Positions 29,325 to 38,690 of a stretch of DNA of 64,000 nucleotides are shown piece by piece; position 1 is the first letter of the stretch; the number at the start of each line of letters is the position of its first letter. The stretch is from Campylobacter concisus (GTDB taxonomy: Bacteria > Campylobacterota > Campylobacteria > Campylobacterales > Campylobacteraceae): contig NZ_CP049264.1 in the NCBI RefSeq assembly GCF_003048875.2, positions 1,736,001 to 1,800,000 of the forward strand. The letters are read 5' to 3'. Made by a program: the position numbers and the translations under genes. The notes beneath the pieces were generated by a model. It saw nothing but the letters and a program-made list of their open reading frames with translations. It was not told the origin of the DNA and ran no database searches.

Positions 29325-30715
29325 AAAAGCACCAAAGATAGTATATAAACGCTGATCATACCAACAACGCCCATGATAAATGTCATCGCTGTTTGTGTGC
29401 GATATCCTTGATCTGCGGTCATCTTACTAAAGTTTGTCACTACCCAGAAGTAGCTGTCGTTTGCGTGAGATACGCACATCGCACCTGATGCTATCGCCAT
29501 GACACAAAGAGCGGCTGAAATTTCACTCGTAAAGCCAAGTGTGTGCATGAGCGAGTTATCGGCGCTAAATGCACCCATGATAGAGGCTGTCGTGATGATA
29601 GCCACGGTTGAGCTTCCTTGAGCTGTTTTTAGCACGGCTGAGATGATGAATGGGAAGAAAATTCCTATCGCTTTTATAGTTGAGGCATTTTCTTTTATGA
29701 AATTTACAAAGCCAGCCTCAGTGATGACGTTGCCCAAAACGCCGCCAGCTGCGGTGATAAAGAGTATAGGACCAGCGATCTTTAATGATTCGTTTGTTAT
29801 ATGGTCAAATTCTCTCATCTTTTTAGTTTCAGCTAGTAAAAATACGCAAAAGATCACGCCGATAGCTAGAGCGATGATAGGGTTACCTAAAAATAAAAAT
29901 ATCTTTGGCAAGAGCGCAGCTTTATCAAGCATGCCTTGTTTTGCCAAAACATCAACCACAGAGCCAACCGCCATGAAAATGATAGGCATGATGATAGGAG
30001 CAAGGCTTAAAAATCCGCTAGGTAATTTGCCAAATTTATTTAAAAGTTCCTCGTAGCTAGCCGTTATCGTAGCGTCAGCCTCTTTATCGCTGATAGTTAC
30101 GCTTTTAGCGATGCTTTTTGAAAAGAAATAAACAGCTACCAAAACAGGCACCGAAACTACTGTACCCATGATGATAACAAGAAGTAAATTCCCTCCAAGG
30201 CCAAGTGTGCCAGCAGCGGCTATCGGGCCAGGAGTTGGTGGGATGAAGACGTGAGAAGCGTATAGGCCGCCACTAAGTGCTACTGACATAGCAACTGGGC
30301 TTGCTGAAATTTTCTTATAAAGTGCCTCGCGGATAGAGTTTAAGACGACAAAACCGCTATCGCAAAATACTGGTATGCCTACAACCCAGCCCATTATAAG
30401 CATGGCAAGCTCAGGGCGTCTTTGTCCGACTAGCTTTACGACCATGTCAGCTAGCTTTAGCGCAGCTCCAGTTTTTTCAAGCACTGTACCGATGATCGTT
30501 CCAAAGATGATGACGATGCCGATGCTCTTAAATGTGCCACTAAAACCAACGCCTATCATCGCTGGGATCTTGGATAGATCGATACCTGCGACGATCGCGA
30601 GCACCAAAGATATACTCATAAGTGCCAAAAATGGATGCACCTTGAACTTTGAGATCATAACGATCATAAGGATGATTGCTATAACAAAACAGACAATCAA
30701 AGCTATACCGCTCAT
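29321..30715 (-). CDS. GntP-family permease (probably glycerate or gluconate)
   Basis: A 464-aa inner-membrane GntP/GntT-family symporter with about 12-14 hydrophobic segments. Family signatures include GSGFVVLNS-like CDSGFVVLNSIREAL, ASHVFIPPTPGPIAAAGTLG and KTAQGSSTVAIITTASIM. The start is ATG 30715, with AAAGGAG before it; an in-frame ATG at 30757 lacks an RBS. Coupling to glycerate kinase argues for glycerate as the substrate, although the family also moves gluconate and related acids. Confidence 0.88.
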   Translation of the reverse strand: MSGIALIVCFVIAIILMIVMISKFKVHPFLALMSISLVLAIVAGIDLSKIPAMIGVGFSGTFKSIGIVIIFGTIIGTVLEKTGAALKLADMVVKLVGQRRPELAMLIMGWVVGIPVFCDSGFVVLNSIREALYKKISASPVAMSVALSGGLYASHVFIPPTPGPIAAAGTLGLGGNLLLVIIMGTVVSVPVLVAVYFFSKSIAKSVTISDKEADATITASYEELLNKFGKLPSGFLSLAPIIMPIIFMAVGSVVDVLAKQGMLDKAALLPKIFLFLGNPIIALAIGVIFCVFLLAETKKMREFDHITNESLKIAGPILFITAAGGVLGNVITEAGFVNFIKENASTIKAIGIFFPFIISAVLKTAQGSSTVAIITTASIMGAFSADNSLMHTLGFTSEISAALCVMAIASGAMCVSHANDSYFWVVTNFSKMTADQGYRTQTAMTFIMGVVGMISVYILSLVLL

Positions 30716-30880
30716 GAAAACTCCTTTATTGTGAGATTTTGCCAGTGATTTTAGCAAAATTTGCTTATATTTTTTCTAATATTTTTAAGTTTTTCTATTA
30801 GTTAAATTTTTTTCGTTATTTATCTAAAATTTACTTAATCTGCCCAAATTTAGCCACTTTATAAGATTAAATTTTTAAGG

Positions 30881-31843
30881 CTATTTTAAAATAACAAAGC
30901 CAAGACCAACCTTGTCGGTGTGCCTATCATAATCAATCAAACTCTCGCCGTATCCTGTAAAATACTGCAAATAGCCATAAACGCCACTTGAAAATATCGG
31001 AAACATATATGAAAGCTCGGCCGCACCTTTATTTGTTTTATCAAAATGTAAGTTATTTCTTAGCATTAGGCTAAAAATTTGATCATTTAGCTTGTAACTA
31101 AGCCTTAGGTCTCCGTGTCCGATGTAGTTTAAAATTTCTTTATTGTCGTTCTTTTCGCCGATCACACTCCAAACTCTTGGTGAAATGGTTAAATCTCCAT
31201 AGACAAGATCGCCTTGCACGTAGGCTCTGTTCCAGCTCCTCGAGTTGGTGCCATCTCGTCCGTTTGACTCATGCAAAAGTCCAAATTTTAGGTTTTTCAC
31301 GCCTATTTGCTCTAGGTATTTTGGAGAGGCGAAATTTAAGAAAATTTCAGGCTGATAGTTTGTCTCACGAAAAGGAGCTGAAGTTTTTGTTATCTGCCAC
31401 CAAGAAGTTTGCGTATATGCTGCCACAAGGCTCTCTCTAAGACCAAAAACGTCGTAAAATAGCGGCTTTGCAAGGCTTATTTGAAACTTCGTCTCAACGC
31501 TCTTTCGTCCGTCATCTGGGACAGTTTTAGCGTAAGTTACTGGCAAAAGATAGTTAAATTTATAAAGCTCGATGCCAAGTGCATTTTGTAAATTTTTATC
31601 GCTTTTATCTCTTAAAAGATCAGCCTGCTTTAGCTTCGCATCATTTGGTGTTGGCTCACTTGCTTGCACATTTTGCACCGCTTCTTGCTCGCTTAAAGAG
31701 CTTTTGGCTAGCTCTTTATAAATTTGCATCGCACCCTTTATATCGCCACTTTGCTCAAGCTCTTGCGCCCTTTTAAAGTCATCCGTCCTGTTTGCCACCA
31801 AAAATGTAAGGCTAAGGCTTAAAAGCAATGTAAATTTACTCAT
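30881..31843 (-). CDS. pldA: Outer membrane phospholipase A
   Basis: A 320-aa OMPLA that hydrolyses phospholipids in the outer leaflet of the outer membrane. The catalytic triad is H191, S193 and N205 in LHESNGRDG...SRSWNR, with the same spacing as E. coli H142/S144/N156. A signal peptide (about 1-17) and a helical region of about 70 residues precede the 12-strand barrel domain; this extension contains EQSGDIKGAMQIYKELA, reminiscent of a TPR helix pair. The terminal residues (LGFVILK) suit a barrel protein. It overlaps mobA by 8 nt. Confidence 0.92.
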   Translation of the reverse strand: MSKFTLLLSLSLTFLVANRTDDFKRAQELEQSGDIKGAMQIYKELAKSSLSEQEAVQNVQASEPTPNDAKLKQADLLRDKSDKNLQNALGIELYKFNYLLPVTYAKTVPDDGRKSVETKFQISLAKPLFYDVFGLRESLVAAYTQTSWWQITKTSAPFRETNYQPEIFLNFASPKYLEQIGVKNLKFGLLHESNGRDGTNSRSWNRAYVQGDLVYGDLTISPRVWSVIGEKNDNKEILNYIGHGDLRLSYKLNDQIFSLMLRNNLHFDKTNKGAAELSYMFPIFSSGVYGYLQYFTGYGESLIDYDRHTDKVGLGFVILK

Positions 31844-32399
31844 TTTTCATCTTTTCATTTGCTATTTTGTACTCTTCTGGGAAATTTACGTTAAAAAACT
31901 GCTCTTTGTCATCAAAATTTACTATCTTGCACTTGCAGTTTTTTCGTAAAAGTCCGATTTTGTGCTCATTTTTTAGATAAAGTTCTTTGGCTAATGGGGC
32001 TAAGTTTGGACTAAAAAAACCACAAAGCGAGTGGATATGCTCATCATCACCAGCCACAACCATGTCAAATTCATCTTTAAATTTAGTCAGCTCGCCAAGG
32101 CTTACAAGATCAAAAAATGGCATATCAGCTGGGATGATAAAGACGCTATGATCAAAGCTTTTTAGCACGCAGTAGAGCGCTAACATCGGCGAATAATCCT
32201 CACTGCTCTCATCTTTTATGAGCTTTAGAGGCGGGTTAAATTTCTCAAATTTAGAGCTTACAAAAACCTCATCAAAAACTTTGCTAAATTTAGCGACCTG
32301 ATAGTGCGTGAGTGTTTCAAATCCCCCAAATGGCAGCAAGGTCTTGTCCTGACCCATGCGCGAGCTCTTGCCACCTGCTAAAATGACGCAAGTTTGCAT
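31836..32399 (-). CDS. mobA: Molybdenum cofactor guanylyltransferase
   Basis: A 187-aa nucleotidyltransferase that attaches GMP to molybdopterin to make the bis-MGD cofactor needed by DMSO-reductase-family enzymes such as the ttrA-like protein here. The N-terminal NTP-binding motif VILAGGKSSRMGQDKTLLPF is complete, and FIIPADMPFFD carries the metal-binding Asp residues. It starts at ATG 32399 and overlaps pldA by 8 nt; the two appear co-transcribed although unrelated in function. Confidence 0.92.
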   Translation of the reverse strand: MQTCVILAGGKSSRMGQDKTLLPFGGFETLTHYQVAKFSKVFDEVFVSSKFEKFNPPLKLIKDESSEDYSPMLALYCVLKSFDHSVFIIPADMPFFDLVSLGELTKFKDEFDMVVAGDDEHIHSLCGFFSPNLAPLAKELYLKNEHKIGLLRKNCKCKIVNFDDKEQFFNVNFPEEYKIANEKMKNE

Positions 32400-32596
32400 C
32401 TTTTATCCTTTTAAATTTCAAAAAATTACAAAAGTATAACCAAATTTTCTAACTCATCTTGTTTTAAATTTATTATCACTTGATAAAAGCTTTGCCCTTA
32501 AATTTGCAAAAATGGGCGCTTTTGCCAAAACAATGGGCTACTTTTTAGCAGATAAAATTAATTTTTTTACCACGCTAATCATAAAGCTAAGAATAA

Positions 32597-32619
32597 TATA
32601 ATGGCTTACTTTTAAAGGA
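32597..32619 (+). promoter_or_regulatory. -10 box and RBS for the SemiSWEET gene
   Basis: TATAAT at 32597-32602 and AAAGGAG at 32613-32619 precede the ATG at 32626. The short leader suggests a simple constitutive promoter. Confidence 0.55.
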
Positions 32620-32625
32620 GATCAC

Positions 32626-32883
32626 ATGAGTGAAAGAAATTTACAAATTTTAGGTTGGATAGGCACGTGCTTATCGGTTGTTATGTATTTTTCATACATC
32701 CCACAAATAATGGGCAACCTTGATGGCAACAAAACGCCTTATATACAGCCACTAGCTGCTGCGCTAAACTGCACGATATGGACTAGCTATGGCTTACTAA
32801 AAGCCAAAAGAGACTATCCGCTAGCAGCTGCAAACTTACTAGGCATAATCTTTGGACTTTTGGCAACTATAACAGCGTTTTAA
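32626..32883 (+). CDS. SemiSWEET / PQ-loop small sugar transporter
   Basis: An 85-aa protein with three membrane helices, the size and form of a bacterial SemiSWEET, which dimerises to make a sugar uniporter. The PQ-loop motif is YIPQI in helix 1 (residues about 24-30), with conserved Asn in helix 2/3 (LNCTIWTSYGLLKAKRDYPL and AANLLGIIFGL). It stands alone with its own promoter and a downstream hairpin. The substrate is unknown; C. concisus-type campylobacters use few sugars, so a different small solute is possible. Confidence 0.88.
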   Translation: MSERNLQILGWIGTCLSVVMYFSYIPQIMGNLDGNKTPYIQPLAAALNCTIWTSYGLLKAKRDYPLAAANLLGIIFGLLATITAF

Positions 32884-32914
32884 TGCGCTAGCTTCAAGCT
32901 TTTTATACTAAAAA

Positions 32915-32944
32915 TAGCCGGTAAATTTGCAAATTTATCGGCTA
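32915..32944. terminator. Hairpin after the SemiSWEET gene
   Basis: TAGCCGGTAAATTT and AAATTTATCGGCTA pair over 14 bp (one G-U) around a 2-nt spacer, 31 nt past the stop. The U tract after it is weak, so it may act with other elements or as an RNA-stability hairpin. Confidence 0.5.
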
Positions 32945-33113
32945 ACAAATCTAAATTTTACAAATAAACTAAAATATCAAATTTAAGACAGGTCTAAAAG
33001 TAAATTTCACAAGAAATTTCATCAAATTTTGTCAAAAATGTAAGGCAAAGTATCGCGAAGCGGGCTTTAAAATTTAGCAGCAAGATTTTAAGATAGATTT
33101 GGATGTTGTGACA

Positions 33114-33162
33114 AAATTTTCACACAAGATAAAACACATAGTTTATCGAAGTGTGAAAATTT
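33114..33162. terminator. Compound hairpin downstream of leuC
   Basis: An outer 12-bp perfect inverted repeat (AAATTTTCACAC / GTGTGAAAATTT) encloses an inner 6-bp stem (GATAAA / TTTATC). It lies 33 nt beyond the leuC stop on the minus strand and runs into TTGTC rather than a long U tract. It could end leuC transcripts or stabilise the 3' end. The rest of the 32884-33195 gap shows only AT-rich sequence and the SemiSWEET hairpin. Confidence 0.55.
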
Positions 33163-33195
33163 CTAACTCATTCAAAGATACTTAAAAGCTAACGC

Positions 33196-34461
33196 CTATA
33201 AGTCTCTTGGATCAGCGATTTTACCAGCTATCGCGCTCGCCGCCACAACCGCCGAGTTAGCTAGATAAATTTCACTCGTTCTATCGCCCATACGGCCGAC
33301 GAAATTTCTATTTGTCGTTGAGATACAGCGTTCATTTGCACCCAAAATTCCCATATATCCGCCAAGACAAGCACCACATGTTGGGTTGCTCACAACTGCG
33401 CCAGCTTCTATGAAAATGTCGATTAGCCCCTCTTTTTCAGCAGCTCTTGCGATCTTTTGCGTCGCTGGAGTGATGATGAGCCTTGTTTTGCGAGCTACTT
33501 TTTTACCTTTTAGGATTTGCGCTGCTATGCGAAGGTCGCTTAGACGGCCATTTGTGCATGAGCCGATAAATGCTTGATCGATAGCTAGATCGTCGCGAAC
33601 AGCCTGTCTTACGCTCTTGCCGTTGCTTGGCAAAAATGGATATGCGATGACTGGATCAAGGTTTGTGACATCGATCTCTAAAATTTTGTCGTATTTTGCG
33701 CCCTCGTCTGAGTAGAAAAATTTTGGTTTATCGCGTAAATTTTTATCTTTTAAAAACTCTTTTGTGATCTCATCAACCGCGATGATACCGCTCTTTGCGC
33801 CAGCTTCGATCGCCATGTTACACATTGAAAACCTATCATCCATGCTAAGGCCATCTATCACCTCGCCGCTAAACTCAAGCGCCTTGTAAAGTGCGCCATC
33901 AACGCCTATTTGGCGGATGATCTCAAGGATGAGGTCCTTGCCATAAACGTGCTTATCAAGCTTGCCTTTAAAGACGACTTTGATACTCTCAGGCACTTTA
34001 AACCAGTTTTTGCCAGTGATCATCGCGTAAGCTAGGTCGGTGCTACCCATGCCGGTGCTAAATGCCCCAAGAGCGCCGTGTGTACAGGTGTGGCTGTCTG
34101 CACCGATGATGACGTCGCCTGGGATGACTAGGCCTTTTTCAGGCAAAATCGCGTGCTCGATACCCATATCTTTTTCGTCAAAATAGTTTTTAAGGTCGTG
34201 TTTGTAGGCAAATTCACGTGAAATTTTGGCTTGATTTGCGCTTAAGATGTCCTTTGTCGGGATGTAGTGGTCCATCACGATAGCAAAGCCGTCTGGGTTA
34301 GCTAGCTTTTTAGCGCCACTTCGCTCAAACTGCTTGATCGAGATAGGCGTCGTGATGTCGTTGCCTATGATCATATCGATCTTACTCTCGATGATCTCTC
34401 CTGCGCTTACCTCTTTGCCAACGTGATCTGAAAATATTTTCTCGGTGATGGTTTGTTTCAT
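33196..34461 (-). CDS. leuC: 3-isopropylmalate dehydratase large subunit (LeuC/aconitase family)
   Basis: A 421-aa aconitase-superfamily large subunit of the shorter (about 420 aa) LeuC/homoaconitase type. The [4Fe-4S] ligands lie in FIGSCTNGRLSDL and NPTCGACLGG; other motifs are GDVIIGADSHTCTHGALGAF and NRNFVGRMGD. It isomerises 2- and 3-isopropylmalate in leucine synthesis, with a LeuD partner. No small-subunit gene adjoins it here. An RBS (AAAGGAAA) precedes the ATG. A related role such as methylcitrate or homoaconitate isomerisation cannot be excluded. Confidence 0.85.
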   Translation of the reverse strand: MKQTITEKIFSDHVGKEVSAGEIIESKIDMIIGNDITTPISIKQFERSGAKKLANPDGFAIVMDHYIPTKDILSANQAKISREFAYKHDLKNYFDEKDMGIEHAILPEKGLVIPGDVIIGADSHTCTHGALGAFSTGMGSTDLAYAMITGKNWFKVPESIKVVFKGKLDKHVYGKDLILEIIRQIGVDGALYKALEFSGEVIDGLSMDDRFSMCNMAIEAGAKSGIIAVDEITKEFLKDKNLRDKPKFFYSDEGAKYDKILEIDVTNLDPVIAYPFLPSNGKSVRQAVRDDLAIDQAFIGSCTNGRLSDLRIAAQILKGKKVARKTRLIITPATQKIARAAEKEGLIDIFIEAGAVVSNPTCGACLGGYMGILGANERCISTTNRNFVGRMGDRTSEIYLANSAVVAASAIAGKIADPRDL

Positions 34462-34854
34462 AAATTTCCTTTAAATTTTGGGGCGATTTTAACGAAATTT
34501 GTATAAAAAGATATTTAGCTAGTGCTTTAAATCACTATAAATTTGACAAAAAATTTATGCTAAAAATTTGGACAGATAAGATTTACAAGATAGCATTTTC
34601 TTTTTTATATATTTTAAAATTATAATTTAAGCAACTAAAATAAATTCAATGTAAAATTTAGCTTTAAATTTTATGCTAAAGCCCTAAAATACTCTATTTA
34701 TTACTTTCGATAAATAAATTAATAAAATTTAGTAAAATTTATCATAACAAGCGTTATTTAGCTACTTTTTGCCATTTTTTCTTAAAAATAAAAATTAAGA
34801 GATATTGTTTAACTTTTATTATAAAATACGCCGAAAATTTTAAAAGGATTTAAG
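34462..34854. other. AT-rich divergent promoter region between leuC and the chemoreceptor gene
   Basis: A 393-nt gap holding the promoters of two divergent genes. On the plus side TATAAAAT (about 34820-34827) and AAAAGGA before the ATG at 34855 look like a -10 box and an RBS. GCCGAAAA at about 34830 weakly recalls a sigma-28 -10 element but the spacing to TTTAAC is long. No ORF, RNA gene or clear repeat was found. Confidence 0.4.
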
Positions 34855-36831
34855 ATGAAAAAACTCTTTTCTAGCTTGTCTAACAAGATAGCCTTTTTGC
34901 TGACAGCTTGGATGCTAATAGGCATAGGCATATTTTTTAGCATAAACTACTCAAATTCCAAATCGGAAAAAATTCAGTCCTACAACAATGTCCGCAAAAC
35001 TGGGCTAAAATCGACGATGTATTTTGTCGATGAGTTTTTAAAATCAAGACTTCACATGGTGCAAAACTTTGCAAAAGAGCTTGAGGATAAAAAGCTCTAT
35101 ACCAGCAGGGACGACATAGCTGAGGCGCTAAAAGGTGCTTTTATCATTTCACCATTTGACGCGCTATTTGTGGGCTATGCAGATAACGGCAACGTTATAA
35201 AAACCGATCTTTTGAAAAACAACCAGCCATTTTTGATACCAAATTTTGATGGTCGCACAAGGGCTTGGTTTAAAGGTGCTAGCAGCAGCGGCAAGCCTGG
35301 ATTTTCAGAGCCATACATAGATGTCACGACAAAGAATTTAACCACCACAGCCTACGCTCCTATTTTTAATGACAAACACCAGCTAGTAGCGGTAATTGGC
35401 GCAAATATCTTCTTAAACAGCTTTAGTCAGGAGCTTTTAGAGATAAAAACAACCAAAACTTCAAATATCATGATCGCCGATGATACTGGCAAAGTGATAG
35501 TTCATCCTGATATAAATTTAGTCTCAAAAGAAGATGAAACCTATAAAAACCTCATCAAAGAAAATATGAAAAACAGCATAGATGGCGACAAGGTTTCGCT
35601 ATTTTTCCATAACGGTATGAGAAACGTCATCTACTGCCAAAACCAAAAGCTAACAGGCTGGAACGTCTGTATAGTGGCTGATGCTGATGAGTTTGTAGCT
35701 GAGATAAAAAGCGCTTCAAACAAGCAAATTTTGATGTTTAGCCTATTTTTGATCTCGGTCATCATCGCTATTATGGTGGTCGTTAGATACTTCTTAAGAC
35801 CGGTTTTAACGATACAAAATGGGCTAATCGAGGTCTTTAAATTTATAAACAACAAAACTTCAAATGTCGAGCCTATCAAGCTAAAAAGCAGCGACGAGCT
35901 AGGCGTTATGGCTAGCATCATCAACGAAAACATAGAGAGCACAAAAGAGAATTTAAATAGCGAGCGCGAGTTTTTAGCCAAAACGCAAGAATTTGTAAGC
36001 AAGATAAAAGGTGGCGACTTTAGAGCAACGCTAGAAGCGACGACAAATAGCCAAGCTCTGCTAAAGCTAAAAGAGGCATTTGGCGATCTACGTGACTCAC
36101 TAAAGACAAATATCGCTTCAAATGAGCACGATATCTTGAAAGCGCTAGAAATTTACTTTAAAAATGACTTTACCGCTAGGATAAACGACGAGGGCGTCAT
36201 CGCAAAAGGCATCGACGCACTTGGCGATAAGATCGCGCAGATGCTAAAAAATAATGAAGATGTCGCAAAACTGCTAGAAGACCGCGCTAAAGCGCTAAAA
36301 GGCTACATGCAAGAGCTAACGACTAAGGCAAACAAGAGTGCGACTTCGCTCTCTGAGGGTGCAGCTGCGGTTGAGCAGATGAGTGCGTCTATGAGGCAGG
36401 TAAATGCAAGATCAGACGATGTCAAAAGGCAGTCTGAGGAGATAAAAAATATCATCACCATCATCCACGACATCGCCGATCAGACAAATTTACTAGCCCT
36501 TAACGCTGCCATTGAAGCAGCACGTGCGGGAGAGCATGGCAGAGGCTTTGCGGTTGTGGCTGATGAGGTTAGAAATTTAGCCGAGCGCACTCAAAAAAGC
36601 CTTGGTGAGATCGAGGCAAATGCAAATATCCTAACGCAAAACATCGATGATATGAGTGCAGCCATAAACGAGCAAACCATAGCGATCGCTCAGATAAACA
36701 CTCTAGTTGCTGACATCGACAACCTAACAAAAGAAAATCTTGAAGTGGCAAATCAAACAAACAAGGCCACAAACGAAGTCGATGAGATCGCTGATCAGAT
36801 CGTTAAAGAGGTCGCTAAAAACAAATTTTAA
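34855..36831 (+). CDS. Methyl-accepting chemotaxis protein with dCache-type sensor
   Basis: A 658-aa transmembrane chemoreceptor. TM1 is about residues 12-30; a periplasmic dCache-like domain follows (about 31-290, with [20 protein letters not shown] and [20 protein letters not shown]); TM2 is about 296-320, then a HAMP-like linker and a signalling domain. The highly conserved hairpin tip is present ([20 protein letters not shown], then [19 protein letters not shown]). The ligand is unknown; dCache receptors of campylobacters sense amino acids and organic acids. It stands alone and ends in a clear hairpin. Confidence 0.93.
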   Translation: MKKLFSSLSNKIAFLLTAWMLIGIGIFFSINYSNSKSEKIQSYNNVRKTGLKSTMYFVDEFLKSRLHMVQNFAKELEDKKLYTSRDDIAEALKGAFIISPFDALFVGYADNGNVIKTDLLKNNQPFLIPNFDGRTRAWFKGASSSGKPGFSEPYIDVTTKNLTTTAYAPIFNDKHQLVAVIGANIFLNSFSQELLEIKTTKTSNIMIADDTGKVIVHPDINLVSKEDETYKNLIKENMKNSIDGDKVSLFFHNGMRNVIYCQNQKLTGWNVCIVADADEFVAEIKSASNKQILMFSLFLISVIIAIMVVVRYFLRPVLTIQNGLIEVFKFINNKTSNVEPIKLKSSDELGVMASIINENIESTKENLNSEREFLAKTQEFVSKIKGGDFRATLEATTNSQALLKLKEAFGDLRDSLKTNIASNEHDILKALEIYFKNDFTARINDEGVIAKGIDALGDKIAQMLKNNEDVAKLLEDRAKALKGYMQELTTKANKSATSLSEGAAAVEQMSASMRQVNARSDDVKRQSEEIKNIITIIHDIADQTNLLALNAAIEAARAGEHGRGFAVVADEVRNLAERTQKSLGEIEANANILTQNIDDMSAAINEQTIAIAQINTLVADIDNLTKENLEVANQTNKATNEVDEIADQIVKEVAKNKF

Positions 36832-36835
36832 CTTT

Positions 36836-36859
36836 TGTCCTAGCAAGCCAGCTAGGACA
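36836..36859 (+). terminator. Terminator after the chemoreceptor gene
   Basis: A perfect 9-bp stem (TGTCCTAGC / GCTAGGACA) with a 6-nt loop, 4 nt past the stop, followed by TTTCATT. Confidence 0.75.
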
Positions 36860-36890
36860 TTTCATTAAAACATTTTTGCAACATTTCTGA

Positions 36891-36896
36891 TATAAT
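36891..36896 (+). promoter_or_regulatory. -10 box directly before the NFACT gene
   Basis: TATAAT ends only 6 nt before the ATG at 36903, and no Shine-Dalgarno lies between. Transcription would begin at or next to the start codon, which predicts a leaderless mRNA. Confidence 0.5.
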
Positions 36897-36902
36897 CCCC
36901 GC

Positions 36903-38225
36903 ATGAAGTACGCACATTTAGTTCAAATAGCAGATTATCTATCGAAATTTAAAAAGATAAGCCAAGCAAAGCGCGTAAGCGACATGGCTATACTTATCGA
37001 ATTTAGCGGCGAAAAGATCATTTTTGATCTAAATAAGTCAAACTCAGCGATCTACAAAGATGATGAGCTAAAAGAGGCGAAAATTTATCAAGCACCCTTT
37101 GATAATGTCCTAAAAAAGCGCTTTAACGCCTCACATATAAAAAGCGTCGAGTGCCTAAAAGACAATAGAATTTTAAAATTTACCTGCACGCAAAGTGGCT
37201 CATATAAAAGCGAAAATTTCATCCTCTATCTTGAATTTACAGGCCGCTTTACAAATGCTGTGATAACTGATGAAAATAACGTGATCATCGAGGCGCTAAG
37301 ACACATCGATAATAGCTACCGCAAGATAGAAACTGGCGAGGTTTTAAAAGAGCTGCCAGCCATCGCTATAAAAGAAAAGCCGTGCGAGCCGATAACTGAC
37401 TTTGAGGCATTTTTTAGAAGTGAAGCCACTAGGATAAATGAGGCTAGGATAGCTAGCTTAAAAGAGGCAAAGCTTGCTAGCGTGCAAAAAAAGATAGATA
37501 ACATGAGTGAAATTTTAAACTCGCTTGAAGATAAAGATGAGCTTATGAAAAAGAGCGAGGAGTTTGCAAACTACGGCACGCTCTTGCTTGCAAATTTGGC
37601 AAATTTTAAGGGCTATGAGAGAGAAATTTGCCTGAAAGATTTTGACGGCAATGAGATAAAACTAACTCTTAACGACACGCCAAAAAATAGCGCAAATGAA
37701 TTTTACTCAAGATCAAAAAAACTTCGTGCAAAAGCCCTTGGAGTGGAGATAGAAAAGAGAAATTTAAGTGAAAAGATCGAGTTTTTAGAAGGGCTAAAGT
37801 CGCTTTTAAAAGAGGCTAAAAGTGCTTACGAGCTTGAAATTTTAAGCCCAAAAAACAAGGCAAAACAAAGAGAGAGACAGATAAAAGATGTGAGCGAAAA
37901 TGCTGAAATTTTCTATATTAGAGAGTTTAAAATTTTAGTTGGCAGAAATGAAAAAGGCAATATAAATTTACTTGATCTTGCCAAAAAAGATGACATCTGG
38001 CTTCATCTAAAAGACGCCCCAAGCGCTCACGTCATCATAAAAACAAACAAGAGCAAAGTGCCAGAAGACGTGCTAGAGATGGCTGCTAAATTTTGCGTGG
38101 AATTTAGCGTAAAAGGGGCTGGCAGATACGAGGTGGATTACACTAAACGTGAAAATTTAAGGCGCGAAAATGGCGCAAATGTCACTTACACAAACTACAA
38201 AACGATCATCATAAATAAAGGCTAA
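36903..38225 (+). CDS. NFACT family protein (RqcH/FbpA-like)
   Basis: A 440-aa NFACT protein, the bacterial RqcH family that binds stalled 50S ribosomal subunits and adds alanine tails; in some pathogens it was first described as a fibronectin-binding protein. The NFACT-N domain is N-terminal, a Lys/Glu-rich coiled coil lies at about 180-230 and 280-320, and the C-terminal NFACT-R (DUF814) domain has DDIWLHLKDAPSAHVIIKT and AKFCVEFS. It is shorter than Bacillus RqcH (about 570 aa). The following small gene is 2 nt away. Confidence 0.85.
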   Translation: MKYAHLVQIADYLSKFKKISQAKRVSDMAILIEFSGEKIIFDLNKSNSAIYKDDELKEAKIYQAPFDNVLKKRFNASHIKSVECLKDNRILKFTCTQSGSYKSENFILYLEFTGRFTNAVITDENNVIIEALRHIDNSYRKIETGEVLKELPAIAIKEKPCEPITDFEAFFRSEATRINEARIASLKEAKLASVQKKIDNMSEILNSLEDKDELMKKSEEFANYGTLLLANLANFKGYEREICLKDFDGNEIKLTLNDTPKNSANEFYSRSKKLRAKALGVEIEKRNLSEKIEFLEGLKSLLKEAKSAYELEILSPKNKAKQRERQIKDVSENAEIFYIREFKILVGRNEKGNINLLDLAKKDDIWLHLKDAPSAHVIIKTNKSKVPEDVLEMAAKFCVEFSVKGAGRYEVDYTKRENLRRENGANVTYTNYKTIIINKG

Positions 38226-38227
38226 AA

Positions 38228-38569
38228 ATGGCGGTAACACCTTTAGGAAACAGCAACTTCATCAACCAAAACGCCCCAGTCGTCTCGCAGGTGCATGCAA
38301 ACCAGCAAGCACGCTTTGACATGCAAGCGCTGATGGCATCTGAGCTAGCTACCCAGCAAAATGAGGAGATCAAAGAGGTGCGTCCGATGGAGGAGTCATA
38401 TAAAATAGACCCTGAAAAAGAGCACGAGCGTCAAAAAAGCGAAGAAGAGGCGAGCGAGTTTGAGAACGAAGAGCAAAATGCAAAAGCCAAAGACGAAGAG
38501 AATTTAAAAGACGAGCTTGATATCGAAGAAGAGAGCGAAGAACCGCACGTTTTGGATATAAAAATTTAA
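38228..38569 (+). CDS. Small acidic protein of unknown function
   Basis: A 113-aa, strongly acidic, low-complexity protein (Glu-rich from about residue 45 onward) with no signal or membrane segment; it is likely to be disordered. An AAAGG ribosome site lies in the end of the NFACT gene, 2 nt upstream. Co-transcription with the NFACT gene could mean a translation-related accessory role, but this is only context. No family recognised. Confidence 0.65.
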   Translation: MAVTPLGNSNFINQNAPVVSQVHANQQARFDMQALMASELATQQNEEIKEVRPMEESYKIDPEKEHERQKSEEEASEFENEEQNAKAKDEENLKDELDIEEESEEPHVLDIKI

Positions 38570-38587
38570 ACTTTTAAATTTAAAGAC

Positions 38588-38610
38588 AATGGTTTAAATT
38601 TGCAACCATT
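38588..38610 (+). terminator. Terminator after the NFACT operon
   Basis: AATGGTT (38588-38594) pairs with AACCATT (38604-38610) around a 9-nt loop, followed by ATTTTT. Confidence 0.7.
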
Positions 38611-38690
38611 ATTTTTAAAATTTACTAGCTAACTGCGCCTAAAATCATAAAAACAGATAATTAAAAAGTAGAAATTAAAAGAAGTAAAAG

